Of a stretch of DNA of 64,000 nt, positions 1 to 8,719 are shown piece after piece. Position 1 is the first letter of the stretch, and every line of letters starts with the position of its first letter. Location of the stretch: the NCBI GenBank assembly GCA_022652815.1, contig JALCRR010000004.1:27926-91925 (forward strand), in the 5' to 3' direction. The DNA is from Oscillibacter sp. (GTDB lineage Bacteria; Bacillota; Clostridia; Oscillospirales; Oscillospiraceae). A model generated the notes under the pieces. It saw only the letters and a program-made list of their open reading frames with translations, did no database searches and was not told the DNA's origin. A program made the position numbers and the translations under genes.

Positions 1-155
1 TGCGGGCGCACTCCGGCGAAATTCGCCGGGGTGTGTCTAAAAATTCTTACGGATACAAAATATGATATGCACATTAGCAAATATTTAGCAGCAGGATCAG
101 CATTCGTAAAATCCGGCTGAAAAAATACATTTCACCGTGCGACGAGTTCAGCGCG

Positions 156-752
156 TCAGTTGAACTGGTTCATGGCTTTCTGGCAGTCGCCGTCGTTTTC
201 CACAATGCACTCTGCGGCGGAAATCGCCTGGTTAAAGGCGTCCACCAGCAGCTTCTTCTCGGATTGAGAAGGCTCTCCGATCACCCAGGAGATCATATCG
301 TGTTCCGGATCTGCGGGAGAGCCGGTGCCGATTTTCACCCGGGGAAAGACGTCGGTGCCCAGCTGGGCGATGATGCTCTTGATGCCGTTATGTCCGCCGG
401 CGCTGCCGGAAGGGCGCACGCGAATCTTACCCACGGGCAGGGAGACGTCGTCATAGATCACCAGGACGTGGCTGGCTGGAATCTTGTAAAACTGTGCGGC
501 ATCCCGAATGGCGTCGCCGGACAGATTCATAAAGGTCTGGGGCTTCATTAGAATGCAGCGGGTGCCCCCGAAATCAATTAGGTTAAAAGCGGACTTGAAG
601 CTGAGCTTGCTGAGCTTGACCTCTTTTTGCTCAGCCAACAGATCGGCTGTAATGAAGCCCATGTTGTGGCGAGTTTTGGCGTATTTGTCGCCGGGATTGC
701 CCAGCCCTGCAATGATCCACGTGGGTGCTAAAGACTTCTTGGAAAAAAACAT
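156..752 (-). CDS. pth: Peptidyl-tRNA hydrolase
   Basis: Hydrolyses the ester bond of peptidyl-tRNAs dropped from ribosomes and so recycles tRNA in the cytoplasm. The 198-aa product has the usual family length. The N-terminal GLGNPGDKYAKTRHNMGF block carries the conserved Asn and the catalytic His of TRHN; YDDVSLP and GSAGGHNGIKSI follow in the expected order. The ATG lies behind a GGAGGG ribosome site. It is the last gene of a minus-strand glmU-prs-pth group, matching the Bacillus order gcaD-prs-(ctc)-spoVC. A hairpin and a pair of direct repeats separate it from prs, so it may be partly uncoupled from prs transcription. Confidence 0.96.
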   Translation of the reverse strand: MFFSKKSLAPTWIIAGLGNPGDKYAKTRHNMGFITADLLAEQKEVKLSKLSFKSAFNLIDFGGTRCILMKPQTFMNLSGDAIRDAAQFYKIPASHVLVIYDDVSLPVGKIRVRPSGSAGGHNGIKSIIAQLGTDVFPRVKIGTGSPADPEHDMISWVIGEPSQSEKKLLVDAFNQAISAAECIVENDGDCQKAMNQFN

Positions 753-785
753 AATTTCCCTCCGAAACTTGATTGCTGTGCGGCC

Positions 786-822
786 AAACCAGGCGGGAAA
801 GTGAAACTTCCCCGCCTGGTTT
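786..822 (-). terminator. Stem-loop between prs and pth
   Basis: A perfect 12-bp inverted repeat (AAACCAGGCGGG / CCCGCCTGGTTT) with a 13-nt loop that can pair further. It sits 34 nt upstream of the pth start, on the transcript coming from prs. No long U tract follows it on the minus strand, so it could be an attenuator or an RNA-processing hairpin rather than a full terminator. Confidence 0.55.
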
Positions 823-849
823 GATACTTTTCATTTGTAAGGAAACATC

Positions 850-886
850 CGCCCTGCACGGAAGCGAAGGATGCGGAATTTGCTCC
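850..886. repeat. 37-bp direct repeat, copy 1
   Basis: Matches the sequence at 974-1010 at 36 of 37 positions (A at 858 against G at 982). The shared core reads GGAAGCGAAGGATGCGGAA and ends TTTGCTCC. The repeat lies in the prs-pth gap and codes for nothing recognisable. Confidence 0.8.
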
Positions 887-973
887 CGTGACCCCGGTTC
901 TCAGCTCGGGCAAAAGCCCAGCGAAAGCGGGTTTTGACCGAAGAGGAGGAGCAATGGAGCGAGAGAGCTTTCG

Positions 974-1010
974 CGCCCTGCGCGGAAGCGAAGGATGCGG
1001 AATTTGCTCC
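974..1010. repeat. 37-bp direct repeat, copy 2
   Basis: Second copy of the repeat at 850-886. It begins 7 nt beyond the prs stop codon in the direction of prs transcription. GGAGCAA at 947-953 and TTGCTCC at the end of this copy form a loose inverted pair, so this copy could fold into a 3'-UTR hairpin of prs. Confidence 0.8.
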
Positions 1011-1016
1011 GACGAC

Positions 1017-1979
1017 TTAGCGGAACAGCTTGGAAATGGAAACTTCTTGATAAATGCGCTCGATGGCCTCGGCGAACATGGGAGCGACGGTCAGATACTT
1101 AATCTTATCGCACTGTGCAACGGCTTCAGAGGCGGGCACGGTGTCCAGCAGAGCAAGCTCGGTGATGCAGCTGTTGGAAATGCGCTCGATGGCGGGGCCG
1201 GAGAGCACACCGTGAGATGCGCAGGCGTGGACGGACTTGGCATGTCCAATATCGATCAGAGCCTGGGCCGCGTTGCACAGAGATCCGCCGGTGTCCACCA
1301 TGTCATCAAACAGGATGCAGTCCATGCCGGAAACATCACCGATGACGTTCATGACTTCGCAGGAGTTGGCCTTCTGACGGCGCTTGTCCACGATGGCCAG
1401 ATTCATATGCAGCTTCTGAGCGAAAGCACGGGCACGGGACACAGAGCCCACGTCCGGGGAGACGACCATCATGTTCTCGCACTCGGCGCCGAACTTCTTG
1501 GCGTAGTAATCCACAAAAATGGGGTTGCCGGCCAGATTGTCCACAGGAATGTCAAAGAAGCCCTGAATCTGGGAGGCGTGCAGGTCCATGGTCAGCACGC
1601 GGTCAGCGCCGGCGGTGGTCAGCATATTGGCAACCAGCTTGGCGGTGATGGGATCGCGGGCCTTGGCCTTGCGGTCCTGACGGGCATAGCCGTAATAGGG
1701 CATGACGGCGGTGATGCGGCCTGCGGAAGCGCGCTTCAGTGCATCGATCATAATCATCAGTTCCATCAAGTTGTTGTTAACGGGGCTGCAGGTGGACTGA
1801 ACCACGAAAACGTCGCTGCCGCGGACGGTCTCATACAGGGAGACAAAAATCTCGCCGTCAGAGAAAGTTCCGACCTCCGCCTCGCCCAGTTTGGTACCCA
1901 TCAGCTTGCAAATGTCCGCTGCAAGCTTCGGATTGGCATTGCCTGTGAAAATCTTGATGTCTTTTCCGTGAGAAATCAT
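1017..1979 (-). CDS. prs: Ribose-phosphate pyrophosphokinase (PRPP synthase, class I)
   Basis: Makes PRPP from ribose 5-phosphate and ATP for purine, pyrimidine, His, Trp and NAD synthesis. The 320-aa length is typical of class I enzymes. Visible signatures are the SDGEIFV and RGSDVFVVQS blocks, PYYGYARQDRK in the ATP-binding loop, MDLHASQIQGFFD, VVSPDVG, and the PRPP-binding loop ILFDDMVDTGGS. It lies downstream of glmU with about 60 nt between them and upstream of pth, a common Firmicutes arrangement linking nucleotide and cell-wall precursor supply. Confidence 0.97.
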   Translation of the reverse strand: MISHGKDIKIFTGNANPKLAADICKLMGTKLGEAEVGTFSDGEIFVSLYETVRGSDVFVVQSTCSPVNNNLMELMIMIDALKRASAGRITAVMPYYGYARQDRKAKARDPITAKLVANMLTTAGADRVLTMDLHASQIQGFFDIPVDNLAGNPIFVDYYAKKFGAECENMMVVSPDVGSVSRARAFAQKLHMNLAIVDKRRQKANSCEVMNVIGDVSGMDCILFDDMVDTGGSLCNAAQALIDIGHAKSVHACASHGVLSGPAIERISNSCITELALLDTVPASEAVAQCDKIKYLTVAPMFAEAIERIYQEVSISKLFR

Positions 1980-2042
1980 TTCAAGTGCCCTCTTTCTTCT
2001 CCATTTTTATATTGTATTTGATTCTTTCTATATGAGCATGTG

Positions 2043-3170
2043 TTATTTTTTTCCGTTGAGCTGACGCTGAAAAGCGGCCCAGCCCTCCTTGATGGTTTCC
2101 CGTTCCCGGGCAATGGCCAGCGCATCATCCGGCACATCCTTTGTGATGGTGCTGCCGGCGGCGGTATAGGCGCCGGTGCCGATTTTCACCGGCGCGATCA
2201 AATTGGTGTTGCAGCCCAGGAACGCATGGTCCCCGATGGTGCAGCGGTGCTTTTTGAACCCGTCGTAGTTCGTGGTGACGGTTCCGCAGCCAAAGTTGAC
2301 GTGTTCGCCCACGTCGCTGTCGCCCACATAAGTGAGATGGGAAATCTTCGTACCGTTCCCGATGGTGGAATTCTTGACCTCCACAAAGTCACCGACCTTG
2401 ATCTCGTCCCCGATATGGGAGTTTGGCCGAACGTAGGCAAACGGCCCCACATTGGTGCGCTCACCCACCGTGCTCTCGTTGAGCTGGGAGGCGTTGACGC
2501 TTGTGCCGCTTCCGATGGTGCAGTCCCGAATCATGGTGTTGGGACCAATTTCGCAGTTTTCTCCGATCACCGTGTTTCCGCGCAAAATGGTTCCGGGCAG
2601 AACGTAGGTGCCCCGCCCAATGCACACCCGCGGGTCAATATACACGGCGTAGCGATCCAAAAAGGTGACGCCGCCCTCTGCCAGCCGGTCAGTAACATCC
2701 TCCCGACACAGCGGGCTTAAGTCCTGAATATCGCTGACGCTCTCCACACTGGCGTAGCCGGAAAGCGGCGCAGCGCCCCGGACGGAATGCACGTCCGCAT
2801 CTGCAAGACTGTCCTGCAGCGCGGCAGCGTCTGCAGTAAAGGCACAGTTTTCCTCCGCCTCCAAATCATCGCTGATCGGAACGACTGGACCGGGGATGAC
2901 GGCAACCGGGCCGTCCTCTTTCAAAAATGCCGCGAGATCCTGCTCGTCGGCAGAAACCGTCACATCATCATCCGGTGTGAAGCAGGCCCTGGCCGCAGCG
3001 GCGTCCTGCTCATCACAGACAACAAAAAACCGCCTCACGCCGTGGGCCTTCAGTTTTTCGCTCACCCAGGTCAGGATGGGACAAAAAAGAATGGTCTCCA
3101 GCATCAGCGGCTTGTCTGACTCCCCGGAGGAGTGTCCGGTCAAACACAAAATAACTCGCATCTGATCCAT
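2043..3170 (-). CDS. glmU: GlmU-type glucosamine-1-phosphate acetyltransferase with degenerate uridylyltransferase half
   Basis: The C-terminal half (about residues 170-375) is a clear GlmU left-handed beta-helix with many hexapeptide turns. Its acetyltransferase residues are readable: Arg in YVRPNS, Lys in VEVKNS, Tyr in HLTYVGD, Asn in TTNYDG and Lys in FKKH. The N-terminal half is shorter than usual (total 375 aa against about 450-460). It lacks the nucleotide-binding LAAGxGTRM loop; the aligned stretch reads ILCLTGHSSGESDKP. Acetyl transfer to GlcN-1-P is therefore likely, while UTP transfer is doubtful. Position before prs-pth agrees with a gcaD/glmU origin. The start is set by a GGAGGGG site 7 nt upstream. 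Confidence 0.85.
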   Translation of the reverse strand: MDQMRVILCLTGHSSGESDKPLMLETILFCPILTWVSEKLKAHGVRRFFVVCDEQDAAAARACFTPDDDVTVSADEQDLAAFLKEDGPVAVIPGPVVPISDDLEAEENCAFTADAAALQDSLADADVHSVRGAAPLSGYASVESVSDIQDLSPLCREDVTDRLAEGGVTFLDRYAVYIDPRVCIGRGTYVLPGTILRGNTVIGENCEIGPNTMIRDCTIGSGTSVNASQLNESTVGERTNVGPFAYVRPNSHIGDEIKVGDFVEVKNSTIGNGTKISHLTYVGDSDVGEHVNFGCGTVTTNYDGFKKHRCTIGDHAFLGCNTNLIAPVKIGTGAYTAAGSTITKDVPDDALAIARERETIKEGWAAFQRQLNGKK

Positions 3171-3481
3171 CGGTATCCCCTCCTTTACGAATTGATAAAA
3201 TTATTATAGCAAAGTTCTACGAAAAATCCAGTGGCCCCGGGGAAATCATTCGGAGAAATTTGCACAGTCTTTTTGGCAATTTGACCGTTTTTTGTGGTCC
3301 CTTTGCAGATTTTACAGCGTTCCTCCCGATTTTTTTGGTAAAAATTCGTCGTTTTGCAGAATTTGCGTTCCTTTAGCGGGAATTTCTCCCCAAAATCAAG
3401 ATTTCTTTACATTTTACAGTTGAATTTGTGAGCGTAAAGGATTACAATAAAGGCCGTTCGCAAAAAAGGAGCGGGTTATTG
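3171..3481. other. Divergent intergenic region glmU / trmL
   Basis: 311 bp without a gene, AT-richer than the flanks. On the minus strand a TATAAT hexamer (3203-3208 on plus, reading ATTATA) lies about 33 nt upstream of the glmU start and is a likely -10 box; its -35 is weak. No convincing plus-strand promoter was found for trmL, although it is probably here. Translation of trmL from the upstream in-frame codons at 3428 is not favoured. Confidence 0.5.
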
Positions 3482-3973
3482 ATGTTAAATGTTGTCCTGG
3501 TTGAACCGGAAATTCCACAAAACTGCGGCAACATTGCCAGAACCTGTGCGGCAACAGGCACGGCGCTGCATCTGATTCGCCCCCTGGGCTTCGACATTTC
3601 CGACCGGGCGGTGAAGCGTGCGGGACTGGACTACTGGCATTTGGTCAAGGTATTCGATTATGAGAACCTCTCGGACTTTTTTGCCCGGCATCCGGAGGCC
3701 AAGAGCAATCTCTGGCTGACCACTGCCAAGGCGCCCCATTCCTATGAAGAGGCGGCGTTCACAACGGACAGCTGGCTCTTTTTCGGAAAGGAGACCACGG
3801 GCCTTCCCAAAGCGTTCCGGGAGGAGTACCGGGACAGATGCATCCGCCTGCCCATGATCCCCGGTGCCCGGTGCTTGAACCTTTCCAACACAGTGGCCGT
3901 GTGTGTATACGAGGCTCTGCGTCAGACCGGATTTTCCGGCTTGAAGGATACCGGAACCATGGCGGAAAACTAA
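3482..3973 (+). CDS. trmL: tRNA (cytidine(34)-2'-O)-methyltransferase TrmL (SpoU family)
   Basis: SAM-dependent 2'-O-methylation of the wobble base of tRNA-Leu isoacceptors. The 163-aa size fits TrmL, the minimal single-domain SPOUT methyltransferase. Motif 1 is EPEIPQNCGNIARTC; motif 2, FFGKETTGLP, and motif 3, RIPM-like RLPMIPGARCLNLSNTVAV, form the trefoil-knot SAM pocket. The ATG at 3482 is chosen because AAGGAG lies 10 nt upstream and homologues begin MLNVVLVEPEIP-like. It is 37 nt from pgk and probably not functionally linked to glycolysis. Confidence 0.93.
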   Translation: MLNVVLVEPEIPQNCGNIARTCAATGTALHLIRPLGFDISDRAVKRAGLDYWHLVKVFDYENLSDFFARHPEAKSNLWLTTAKAPHSYEEAAFTTDSWLFFGKETTGLPKAFREEYRDRCIRLPMIPGARCLNLSNTVAVCVYEALRQTGFSGLKDTGTMAEN

Positions 3974-4010
3974 AAAACTCAGGCTGAATTTATCCTGAAG
4001 GAGGCTTTTT

Positions 4011-5204
4011 ATGAATTACAACAAGAAAACGATTCTGGACGTGGATGTTCACGGCAAAAAGGTTCTGCTGCGCTGCGATTTCAACGTGCCGCAGGACAAG
4101 GAGACTGGAGAAATCACTTCGGACAAGCGTATTGTTGCCGCTCTGCCCACCATTAAATACCTGCTGGAAAACGGTGCAGCCGTCATCGCCTGCTCCCATC
4201 TAGGCAAGCCCAAGGGTGAGTGGAAGACCAAACTGAGCCTTGCACCCGTTGCAAAGCGCCTTTCCGAGCTTCTGGGCAAGGACGTGATCTTTGCAAAAGA
4301 CGTCATCGGCGAAGACGCTCAAGCCAAGGCCGCAGCCCTAAAGCCCGGTCAGATCCTGCTGCTGGAAAACACCCGCTTCCACATCGAGGAAGAAAAGAAC
4401 GACCCGGCTTTCGCAAAGAAGCTGGCCTCTCTGGGCGAGCTCTTTGTGTCCGACGCATTCGGCACGGTTCACCGTGCCCATGCCTCCACGGTTGGTGTGG
4501 TCGACTATTTGCCTGCCGTGTCCGGCTTCCTGGTTGCCAAGGAGCTGGAGATCATGGGCAAGGCCCTGGACGATCCCAAGCGCCCGTTTGTGGCGGTGCT
4601 GGGCGGCGCCAAGGTTTCCGACAAGATCAACGTCATCAACAACCTGCTCGAAAAGGCCGACACCGTCATTATCGGCGGCGGCATGGCCTATACGTTTGCA
4701 GCCGCACAGGGCGGCAAAATCGGTCAGTCCCTGCTGGAGGCGGACAAGGAGTCCTATGCGCTGGAGATGATCCAAAAGGCAAAGGACAAGGGCGTAACGC
4801 TCCTCCTGCCCACCGATACGCTGGCGGCAAAGGAATTTTCTGCCGATGCAACGCCCGTCACAGTGGATACGATGGCCATTCCCGACGATATGCAGGGCTT
4901 GGACATCGGACCCAAGACCACGGAGGCGTTTTGTGCCGCCGTCAAGGGCGCCGGCACCGTCGTGTGGAACGGCCCCATGGGCGTTTTCGAGTTTGATGCC
5001 TTCGCCGGCGGCACTCGTGCCATGGCCAAGGCTCTAGCCGAATCCGGCGCCATCACCATCGTGGGCGGCGGCGACAGCGCGGCGGCTGTGGAGCAGCTGG
5101 GCTTTGCCGACAAGATCACCCACATTTCCACCGGCGGCGGCGCAAGCCTTGAATTTCTGGAGGGCAAAGAATTGCCCGGTGTTGCCTGCCTGCAAGACAA
5201 GTAA
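4011..5204 (+). CDS. pgk: Phosphoglycerate kinase
   Basis: Interconverts 1,3-bisphosphoglycerate plus ADP and 3-phosphoglycerate plus ATP in glycolysis. The 397-aa protein has the family LRCDFNVP signature near the start, [16 protein letters not shown], the [13 protein letters not shown] segment, [14 protein letters not shown], and the nucleotide-binding [13 protein letters not shown] near the C-terminus. It starts behind AAGGAGG. The gene leads a glycolytic run with tpiA and gpmI; a repeat-bearing spacer of 276 nt with a hairpin separates it from tpiA, so tpiA may be transcribed separately. Confidence 0.98.
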   Translation: MNYNKKTILDVDVHGKKVLLRCDFNVPQDKETGEITSDKRIVAALPTIKYLLENGAAVIACSHLGKPKGEWKTKLSLAPVAKRLSELLGKDVIFAKDVIGEDAQAKAAALKPGQILLLENTRFHIEEEKNDPAFAKKLASLGELFVSDAFGTVHRAHASTVGVVDYLPAVSGFLVAKELEIMGKALDDPKRPFVAVLGGAKVSDKINVINNLLEKADTVIIGGGMAYTFAAAQGGKIGQSLLEADKESYALEMIQKAKDKGVTLLLPTDTLAAKEFSADATPVTVDTMAIPDDMQGLDIGPKTTEAFCAAVKGAGTVVWNGPMGVFEFDAFAGGTRAMAKALAESGAITIVGGGDSAAAVEQLGFADKITHISTGGGASLEFLEGKELPGVACLQDK

Positions 5205-5245
5205 AAGACTCACCCTAACAATTTCCCGTTTCCCCATCGTGATTT

Positions 5246-5319
5246 TCGGGTCTCACCGAGTTTCACCGCGGCAAAAGCGGCGAAATCAAATAAAATTATT
5301 TTTGACCGCGGCGTGTACG
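5246..5319 (+). repeat. Dispersed hairpin-rich repeat, copy A
   Basis: This segment aligns with the reverse complement of 21133-21204 in the relA-dtd gap at roughly three quarters identity. Shared blocks are GTCTCAC, GTTTCAC, AGCGGCGAAAT (GCGGCGAAAT in B) and GGCGTGTACG. Two small hairpins occur in both copies with different but still paired stems (TCGG/CCGA here, CCCG/CGGG in copy B). The 276-nt pgk-tpiA gap contains no gene otherwise. Confidence 0.65.
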
Positions 5320-5396
5320 TGGGCAAAAATACCGCTCGGCCAGCAAACGTGCGAGCCGTTTTAACGGCGAGTGCGATGCAGCAGGCCGCATCCTTT

Positions 5397-5422
5397 TTCA
5401 AAAAGTGCGGGCACTTTTTGAA
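5397..5422 (+). terminator. Palindromic stem-loop upstream of tpiA
   Basis: TTCAAAAAGTGC and GCACTTTTTGAA form a perfect 12-bp palindrome around GG. The descending arm includes five Ts, so it could terminate or attenuate transcription coming from pgk, about 60 nt before the tpiA start. Confidence 0.5.
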
Positions 5423-5480
5423 CGTTTCGACAATTTTTGATTGAAATTATAGATAGAATAAGAAGAGGAGAATCACTGTC

Positions 5481-6254
5481 ATGAACCGCAGATATCGTAA
5501 AACTGTTATTGCCGGCAACTGGAAGATGAATATGACTGCTTCCGAAACCAAGAAATTCGCCGAGGAAATGAAGAAGATCATGCCCCGCGCCAAGTGGTGC
5601 GACACACTGATCTGCGTTCCCTCCTGCAACATCGCAACGGCTGCAAAGGCCTTCAAGGATCTGCGCATTGCCGTGGGTGCCGAGAACGTGTACTACGAGG
5701 AGAAGGGCGCCTACACCGGCGAAGTCTCCGCCAATATGCTCAAGGATCTGGCTGTGAAGTATGTCATCTGCGGCCATAGTGAGCGCCGTCAGTATTTTGG
5801 CGAAACCGATCAGATCGTCAACAAGAAGGTCCACGCTGTGCTGGATGCCGGCATGAACCCCATCATCTGCGTGGGCGAGACGCTGGATCAGCGCGAGACC
5901 GGCATCACCGGTGACTGGATTGCGCTGCAGGTCAAGGGCGCTTTGTACGGCGTGAGCGCCGACAAGCTGCGCCGCTGCATCATCGCCTATGAGCCCATCT
6001 GGGCCATCGGCACCGGCAAGACCGCCACGGCGGAGCAGGCCGGCGAGGTCTGCGGCAATATCCGCGCCACCATCCGCTCTTTGTATGGTGCCCGGGTTGC
6101 CCGCTCTGTTACCATTCAGTACGGTGGCTCCATGAATCCGAAGAACGCTGCGGAATTGCTTGCCCAGCCCGATATTGACGGCGGCCTCATCGGCGGCGCC
6201 GCCTTGAAGCCCGAGCAGTTTGTTGACATCATCAATGCTGCCAATCAGGACTGA
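5481..6254 (+). CDS. tpiA: Triosephosphate isomerase
   Basis: Interconverts dihydroxyacetone phosphate and glyceraldehyde 3-phosphate. The 257-aa TIM barrel has all catalytic parts: Lys in GNWKMN, the electrophilic His in CGHSERR, the base Glu in [14 protein letters not shown] followed by the flexible loop, and the phosphate-binding [10 protein letters not shown] and GGLIGGAAL. The start follows AAGAGGAG. gpmI begins 35 nt downstream, so the two are very likely co-transcribed up to the strong terminator after gpmI. Confidence 0.98.
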   Translation: MNRRYRKTVIAGNWKMNMTASETKKFAEEMKKIMPRAKWCDTLICVPSCNIATAAKAFKDLRIAVGAENVYYEEKGAYTGEVSANMLKDLAVKYVICGHSERRQYFGETDQIVNKKVHAVLDAGMNPIICVGETLDQRETGITGDWIALQVKGALYGVSADKLRRCIIAYEPIWAIGTGKTATAEQAGEVCGNIRATIRSLYGARVARSVTIQYGGSMNPKNAAELLAQPDIDGGLIGGAALKPEQFVDIINAANQD

Positions 6255-6289
6255 AATGTCCTTGCGCGCGAAATGAGGAACATTCAATT

Positions 6290-7807
6290 ATGAATAAAAC
6301 GCCTACGATCCTGATCATTATGGACGGCTTCGGCCTCACCAATGAGAGAAAGGGCAACGCCATTGCCGCGGCCAATACGCCGCGGCTGGATAAGCTCTTT
6401 GCCGAATACGCCCATACCGAGCTGCAGGCCTCCGGCCTGGATGTCGGTCTGCCCGAAGGGCAGATGGGCAACAGCGAGGTCGGCCACACCAATATCGGCG
6501 GCGGCCGCGTCGTGTTTCAGGACCTGCCCCGCATCACCAATGCCGTTTCGGACGGGAGCTTTTTTGAAAATCCCGCCTATCTGCGCGCCATGCAATCCTG
6601 CAAGGAAAAGGGCACGGCCCTTCACTTGATGGGTCTGTTGTCTGACGGCGGCGTGCACTCCCACATCAATCATCTGTGGGCACTGCTGGAAATGGCAAAG
6701 AAACAGGGGCTTGAAAAAGTTTATATCCATGCCTTCCTGGATGGCCGGGACGTCTCCCCCACCTCCGGCGCGGACTATGTTGCCGCCGCCGTGGAAAAGT
6801 GCCGGGAGCTTGGCATCGGAAAAATTGCAACCGTCATGGGCCGCTATTACGCCATGGACCGCGACAAGCGCTGGGACCGGGTGGAGCAGGCGTACGACGC
6901 CATGGTTTACGGCGAGGGTGCGACCTTCAATCCCGTGCCCGTGGGCGCTGTCAAGGATTCCTATGACAAGGGAATCACCGATGAATTTGTGGAGCCGGTT
7001 GTCTGCGACACCGACGGCACGATTTCCGACAACGACAGTGTGATCTTTTTCAACTACCGTCCTGACCGGGCGCGGGAAATTACCCGCTCTCTGGTGGACC
7101 CCGATTTTGACGGGTTTACCCACCAGTTTTTCCCCCTCACCTTCGTGTGCAACACGGAATATGACGCCACCATGCCCAATGTGGAAGTGGCGTTCCCCCG
7201 TGTGCTGGTGAAAAACGGTCTGGGCGAGTACCTTTCCAAGATGGGTCTGACCCAGCTGCGGATTGCCGAGACGGAGAAATACGCCCATGTGACGTTCTTC
7301 TTCAACGGCGGCAGTGAGACGGTGTTTCCCGGCGAGGATCGGGTTCTGGTTCCTTCCCCCAAGGTTGCAACGTATGATCTGCAGCCGGAGATGAGCGCGG
7401 AGGAGGTCTGCACCAAGTGCGTGGAGCGGATTGAGTCCGGCGCCTACGACGTCATCATTCTCAACTTTGCCAACTGCGACATGGTGGGCCACACCGGCGT
7501 TTTTGACGCGGCGGTAAAGGCCGTGGAGACGGTGGACACCTGCGTGGGCAAGGTCATTGACGCCACGCTGAAAATGGGCGGCATCGCCATGGTGACTGCC
7601 GATCACGGCAACGCGGACACCATGCTCCAGCCCGACGGCAGCCCTATGACTGCCCACACCACCAATCCGGTTCCCTTTATTCTGGTGGGTGCCGGAACGG
7701 TTTTGCGCGACGGCGGCAGACTTGCCGACATTGCGCCGACCATTCTGGATGTGCTGGGTCTGGAAACGCCGGAGGAAATGACCGGCAAGACCCTAATCGT
7801 GAAGTAA
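6290..7807 (+). CDS. gpmI: 2,3-bisphosphoglycerate-independent phosphoglycerate mutase
   Basis: Interconverts 3- and 2-phosphoglycerate without a 2,3-BPG cofactor, using two Mn ions and a phosphoserine intermediate. The 505-aa length is typical. The alkaline-phosphatase-fold metal site appears as IMDGFGL near the N-terminus, the nucleophile serine lies in MGNSEVGH, and the C-terminal metal ligands occur in [12 protein letters not shown] and TADHGNAD. The substrate-binding domain contains the [13 protein letters not shown] block. It is the last gene of the tpiA-gpmI unit and is followed by a strong terminator. Confidence 0.98.
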   Translation: MNKTPTILIIMDGFGLTNERKGNAIAAANTPRLDKLFAEYAHTELQASGLDVGLPEGQMGNSEVGHTNIGGGRVVFQDLPRITNAVSDGSFFENPAYLRAMQSCKEKGTALHLMGLLSDGGVHSHINHLWALLEMAKKQGLEKVYIHAFLDGRDVSPTSGADYVAAAVEKCRELGIGKIATVMGRYYAMDRDKRWDRVEQAYDAMVYGEGATFNPVPVGAVKDSYDKGITDEFVEPVVCDTDGTISDNDSVIFFNYRPDRAREITRSLVDPDFDGFTHQFFPLTFVCNTEYDATMPNVEVAFPRVLVKNGLGEYLSKMGLTQLRIAETEKYAHVTFFFNGGSETVFPGEDRVLVPSPKVATYDLQPEMSAEEVCTKCVERIESGAYDVIILNFANCDMVGHTGVFDAAVKAVETVDTCVGKVIDATLKMGGIAMVTADHGNADTMLQPDGSPMTAHTTNPVPFILVGAGTVLRDGGRLADIAPTILDVLGLETPEEMTGKTLIVK

Positions 7808-7820
7808 GAAAAGCACCAAA

Positions 7821-7855
7821 AAGATCCGTTTCCGAAAGGAAACGGATCTTTTCTC
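7821..7855 (+). terminator. Rho-independent terminator after gpmI
   Basis: 13-bp perfect stem (AAGATCCGTTTCC / GGAAACGGATCTT) with a GAAA tetraloop, followed by TTCTC. It begins 14 nt after the gpmI stop codon. Confidence 0.9.
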
Positions 7856-7914
7856 ATTATTCGGTATAACTTCCTGCCTTTTTGCCCATACTGCTGGGAA
7901 AAGGAGGGATTTTT

Positions 7915-8610
7915 ATGACCCAAAAACCAAAAAGACTGCTGCGCGGCACGGGACGCTACGTGCTTGCAGCTGTGGGATGTCTCGCGGTGGTGGTGGCGGG
8001 AACGTGGTTCCTGCTCAATCGCAGCGATACCGGTGCGCAGACGGAAGCCACCCAGAGCGTGGAGGCGTCCGCCCCAGTCTCGGTGCCTGAAAAGGCGCCG
8101 GAGGAAAAGACCGTCCCCACTGCCAAGAAGGTGGAGATGCCGGAAATCCCGGTGGAGACCGTGGAGACGGTTGACCCCACGCCGGTGGAGGCCGAGGCAC
8201 CCAGCCTAACGGTTTCCCCACTGAGCGGAGATGTGGTGGCGGCCTTCAGCGTGGATCAGCTTCAGTACAGCGCCACGCTGGATGACTGGCGCACCCATGA
8301 CGGCATTGACATCGCCGCCGCACAGGGGACAAAGGTACTGGCCGCCAGCGCAGGCACGGTGCTCTCCGTCACGGACGATGAACTGATGGGCACTACCGTG
8401 GTGCTTTCCCACAATGACGGCTATCAGACCACGTACGCCAATTTGCAGGCGCAGCCCGGGGTGAAGAAGGGCGACAAGGTCTCTGCCGGGCAGACCATCG
8501 GCACCGTAGGCACCACTTCACTGGCCGAGAGCGCCGAGGGTCCCCACCTGCACTTCTCCGTCACCAAGGACGGCGACGCGGTGGACCCCCAGAAATATCT
8601 GAAGAGCTGA
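7915..8610 (+). CDS. Membrane-anchored M23 (LytM/SpoIIQ-type) peptidase-domain protein
   Basis: A 231-aa protein with a basic N-terminus and one transmembrane or signal-anchor segment (about residues 14-34). An extended Ala/Pro/Glu-rich linker (about 40-95) follows, then a C-terminal M23 domain. Zinc ligands are visible in THDGIDIAA and in the HLHFSV motif, so endopeptidase activity on peptidoglycan is plausible. Size and layout resemble SpoIIQ and other forespore or cell-wall M23 proteins, but nothing here proves sporulation-specific use. The ATG at 7915 has an AAGGAGG site; the upstream in-frame ATG at 7882 has none. A shared terminator separates it from the converging MATE gene. Confidence 0.8.
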   Translation: MTQKPKRLLRGTGRYVLAAVGCLAVVVAGTWFLLNRSDTGAQTEATQSVEASAPVSVPEKAPEEKTVPTAKKVEMPEIPVETVETVDPTPVEAEAPSLTVSPLSGDVVAAFSVDQLQYSATLDDWRTHDGIDIAAAQGTKVLAASAGTVLSVTDDELMGTTVVLSHNDGYQTTYANLQAQPGVKKGDKVSAGQTIGTVGTTSLAESAEGPHLHFSVTKDGDAVDPQKYLKS

Positions 8611-8661
8611 CATCTTACAGTAAAAACAAACTCCTCTCATCATATGATTTCCCTGCAATGC

Positions 8662-8700
8662 AAAAGGACACAGCCGGCGGTATGCCGGCTGTGTCCTTTT
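8662..8700. terminator. Bidirectional terminator between the M23 and MATE genes
   Basis: A 17-bp inverted repeat AAAAGGACACAGCCGGC / GCCGGCTGTGTCCTTTT around a 5-nt loop. The A and T runs at its ends allow use from both strands, serving the two converging genes. Confidence 0.9.
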
Positions 8701-8719
8701 GTTCAATATTTGTAAACTT

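Noticed and set aside
1-155. Gene or RNA at the left edge
   Set aside because: Only a short palindrome CCGGCGAAATTCGCCGG (13-29) is seen; nothing else is recognisable in these 155 bases.
888-2021. 377-codon plus-strand frame over prs
   Set aside because: Antisense shadow of prs, and its start would lie in the direct-repeat spacer.
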